32,990 nt of DNA from an uncultured bacterium (lineage in GTDB: Bacteria > Vulcanimicrobiota > Vulcanimicrobiia > Vulcanimicrobiales > Vulcanimicrobiaceae). Positions 30,931 through 32,990 of this stretch are shown piece by piece. The stretch lies in the NCBI GenBank assembly GCA_903829325.1, contig CAIKPM010000018.1, forward strand, positions 1 through 32,990, written 5' to 3'. A model generated the notes under the pieces. The model worked only from the letters and a program-made list of their open reading frames with translations. It had not been told where the DNA came from and did not search any database. Position 1 is the first letter of the stretch; each line of letters starts with the position of its first letter. Both the position numbers and the translations under genes were made by a program.

Positions 30931-32244
30931 ATGGGCTTGATTACACGGCACTTAGGGCGTGGTGGGAGCGACGTTGCAGAAATCGCACGGCAATTGTTGA
31001 CTGTCCAGCAAGATCCGTTGCCGTCCTCAGTACTATCTGGACTTATTCAGAACGTTGCCTTCAAATGGTATGCAAACAACTATAATGAAGAACGCGTGCA
31101 ACGTGCTTATCCTAAGCTTTTTATACGAGCGACAGCTATTAATGACCCAACGTACGAATTTCATGCTATTGAGGCCCTTGCTGGAAATCTTGACTATAAA
31201 TCACCAGAATGGTTAATGATTTATCTTGCTCGACTTGAAAAAATTGCCTCTGATTCAGAAAAAACAGCCGATTCTATGATAGATCGAACGCATAATTCGC
31301 AAGGATCTTCCACTGGAGAGACTGCGCTTCATAGAGAACAACTAGTTAATCTTGATATAAGAAGCGTGCAATTCATGATATTGCACCGTATTGAGTCGGC
31401 AATATTTCGATTAAGTAGATTGCAAGAAATAATGCCATCGGCAGAGCAGCTAAACGCAGTTGCGCGTTCAACGCGCTCCGACAGTTTGTATGAGTTCCTT
31501 GAATCTTACCTATATGCTGCTACTCAGCTGGTACAAGAGAAAAATATCGATCGTCGGCCACTTGTCGCGCATCTTAACAATATTATTCGTGCGATTGAGA
31601 TTGCGCCAGCACGAAATATGCATGCGACGCTTAGGGATAGCCTACCTTTAAGGATTTCATACGATCAAGAAGTTCCCAAAAAGATGGCTGACTTATATAT
31701 AGATCATCATCTTTATGTCATGAAGAAATCAGATGGCGATAAAGTGGTCAATATTGTGCACGGCTTGCTTGCGCGAATTGGTACGCAGTTTGGCGATATC
31801 CCAAAATTTGCGGTTGAGCGGCAAGCTGACTATCTTGCTCAGATCCTTGCTGCGATCGCTGATTGTGCCAGATATGTTCCTACTGATCGTGCGTATAGAA
31901 TGATTCTCAACAAGCTGAGTGATGTGAGTGCTTCTATGCGTCGGGCAAGTGTAACCGATTTGCACGCTGCGGTGGCGAGCTATCCCGATCCCTTGATGCG
32001 TTGTGCGCTCCTTGCTGAGCAGGCAAGGAATATCGTGGGGATGGATCTCGAGGCTGATCACAAACGTGATCTTCTCGGATCAATTTCTCGACAGCTAGAA
32101 GCTGATCATCCACTTGATGTATTAGACCAATTGCACAATCAGCTCAGTGCTTGGGAAACGGCAGTTATCTTTGATGAGGCTGCTAGCGAGTACGATAAAC
32201 TATACGAGGCGGAACGAGAAAGCAAGCGTCTCGCAACCGTGTAA
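30931..32244 (+). CDS. Unknown large helical protein, paralogue of the truncated gene at 32270
   Basis: This encodes at least 437 residues and is predicted to be almost entirely helical, with no signal peptide or membrane segment. I recognise no family. Its last ~160 residues (NIVHGLLARIGTQFG to the end) have a clear relative in the truncated gene convergent at 32270-32815, including MRCALLAE. The ATG at 30931 has no ribosome site, while the reading frame is open further upstream to about 30814 with a Ser/Thr/Asn-rich sequence. A CTG at 30835, five bases after AGGAAA and overlapping the previous stop, would give ~469 residues. The coding sequence is more AT-rich than the secretion genes. A secreted effector or a chaperone-like scaffold is conceivable. 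Confidence 0.65.
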   Translation: MGLITRHLGRGGSDVAEIARQLLTVQQDPLPSSVLSGLIQNVAFKWYANNYNEERVQRAYPKLFIRATAINDPTYEFHAIEALAGNLDYKSPEWLMIYLARLEKIASDSEKTADSMIDRTHNSQGSSTGETALHREQLVNLDIRSVQFMILHRIESAIFRLSRLQEIMPSAEQLNAVARSTRSDSLYEFLESYLYAATQLVQEKNIDRRPLVAHLNNIIRAIEIAPARNMHATLRDSLPLRISYDQEVPKKMADLYIDHHLYVMKKSDGDKVVNIVHGLLARIGTQFGDIPKFAVERQADYLAQILAAIADCARYVPTDRAYRMILNKLSDVSASMRRASVTDLHAAVASYPDPLMRCALLAEQARNIVGMDLEADHKRDLLGSISRQLEADHPLDVLDQLHNQLSAWETAVIFDEAASEYDKLYEAERESKRLATV

Positions 32245-32269
32245 GGCGTCAGTCGTAAGGCGATTTCCA

Positions 32270-32815
32270 TCAGCTTTTACCAATTCGATTTTTGCTGATA
32301 CTTGCTTCACATCTCTTCTTGTATTTGATGCTTGCCTTTTTAAATATCTCCAAGTTTGCTGGGGACGTTAGGTTATCATTGAGTCGATCTAGGGTGCGAA
32401 TCGGGCAATCGACGCGTAGTCGATCATAAATCAGCGCAAGGAGATGCGATTTTTGGTGTAGTGGGATTGCTACTCTGACAAGATAAGCACCTACCTCAGC
32501 CAGTAAAGAACAACGCATGTAGGGTTTTGGAAGCCGTTCATCATTTTGTCTGCCATGGGTACTTAGATGTGTAGGAGGATATGTTATTAACGCTTCTATG
32601 AGGTCTCTAAACATCGAGGACTGCAACGGATTCGGCAGCTCAAGTATTTTCCAGAGGATTTTCTGATAAGGCATATGCATGGGGTTTTGCTGCGATGCCT
32701 GCTGTACTGTGCTGATCAGTTGAGTAAGATACTTTTCTTGTTGTTCCATGGGCAGTTTGGGAACGCCAAAAGGTTGTGTTCCAAATCTGGTCAGTATTCC
32801 GTTGACAATCTCATG
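32270..32815 (-). pseudogene. 5'-truncated paralogue of the 437-residue protein
   Basis: The reading frame runs from about 32815 down to a stop at 32270 and aligns with residues ~275-437 of the preceding protein: EIVNGILTRFGTQ to NIVHGLLARIGTQ, MRCSLLAE to MRCALLAE, LDRLNDNL to LDQLHNQL. A first ATG at 32749 lies inside the aligned region, so it is not the true start; 22 upstream codons still show similarity. At 32815 the similarity ends where the DNA becomes GC-rich and unrelated, so about 275 N-terminal residues are missing. A ~10-residue polar insertion precedes MRCSLL. This is either a remnant cut by rearrangement or a real gene broken by an assembly join. Confidence 0.65.
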
Positions 32816-32990
32816 GGCGGGAAGCTCGGGTGCCGGTGCGGATGGGCGCCGGGCCGCTGTGGAATGCGCTGGTGGGCGATGTGGCCGGCGGCGTGAGCAA
32901 GGCGGAGATTGCGGCGAAGTTTCATGCCGGCGTGGCGGCGGCGTTTGTGCGCGCGGCGGTGCTGGCGGGCGAGGCGACGGGGATCAGGCA
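32816..32990 (+). pseudogene. Fragment resembling the carbamoyltransferase HypF (runs off the window)
   Basis: From about 32816 to the window end the DNA is very GC-rich. One plus-strand frame (open from 32806, ATG at 32842) reads PLWNALVGDVAGGVSKAEI, then AAKFHAGVAAAF and VLAGEATGI. This resembles the stretch of HypF that precedes its C-terminal catalytic motifs, where a D(L/V)xxG...IAxxFH pattern is typical. HypF makes the cyanide ligands for NiFe hydrogenase. The N-terminal ~500 residues are absent, so the piece is internal, and its join with the paralogue fragment looks abrupt. Recognition rests on a short stretch. Confidence 0.5.

Overview
The window comes from a Gram-negative-type bacterium. 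It carries an RND efflux pump with a lipoprotein adaptor, which implies an outer membrane. The lineage cannot be fixed from sequence reading alone. I see no tRNA, rRNA, CRISPR array, insertion sequence or phage gene. Most of the window has ordinary, fairly even codon use. The right flank (about 30.4-32.8 kb) looks more AT-rich, and the last ~175 bases are suddenly very GC-rich.

Layout. At 1-1.5 kb there is the tail of an unknown gene and a divergent pair of unknown genes. At 1.5-6.0 kb there is an RND efflux adaptor and pump. At 6.1-7.2 kb there is a peroxiredoxin followed by a thioredoxin-fold gene, with a promoter and palindrome ahead of them. At 7.2-10.8 kb, on the minus strand, lie a DEAD/DEAH helicase, a DUF4160/DUF2442 pair and a protein with an HTH-like N-terminus and a coiled-coil C-terminus. 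At 11.0-14.5 kb there is a two-domain family 2 glycosyltransferase, convergent with an ABC-F ATPase.

The core, 14.6-28.5 kb, is a type III secretion locus built from flagellar-type parts in two divergent operons. The minus strand carries the export gate genes fliQ-fliR-flhB-flhA. The plus strand carries three small unknown genes, then flgC, fliE, a fliF gene with a fused fliG middle domain, fliH, fliI, a lytic transglycosylase, a FliK/SctP-like gene, a FlgF/FlgG-like rod gene, fliM-like, fliN and fliP. Together these give a full export gate (FlhA, FlhB, FliP, FliQ, FliR), an ATPase with its stator, an MS ring, a C-ring and rod pieces. No hook, filament, cap, P/L ring, stator motor, FliG torque domain, chemotaxis gene or secretin is present in the window. 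This looks like a flagellum-derived secretion machine that does not rotate, distinct from the standard SctJ/SctD/secretin injectisome. The three small genes are candidates for its needle or filament.

The flanks hold the best candidates for its substrates or partners. The divergent pair at 0.25-1.5 kb and the divergent pair at 29.6-30.8 kb appear to be the same two-gene module, present in inverted orientation about 28 kb apart. One gene of the module encodes a 130-residue protein. The other encodes a protein with a long polar N-terminus, one membrane segment and an RNHR motif starting at residue 181 in both copies. Next to the right copy lies a 437+ residue unknown protein and, convergent with it, a truncated paralogue. 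That paralogue is cut at about position 32815, where the sequence switches to GC-rich DNA resembling an internal piece of hypF.
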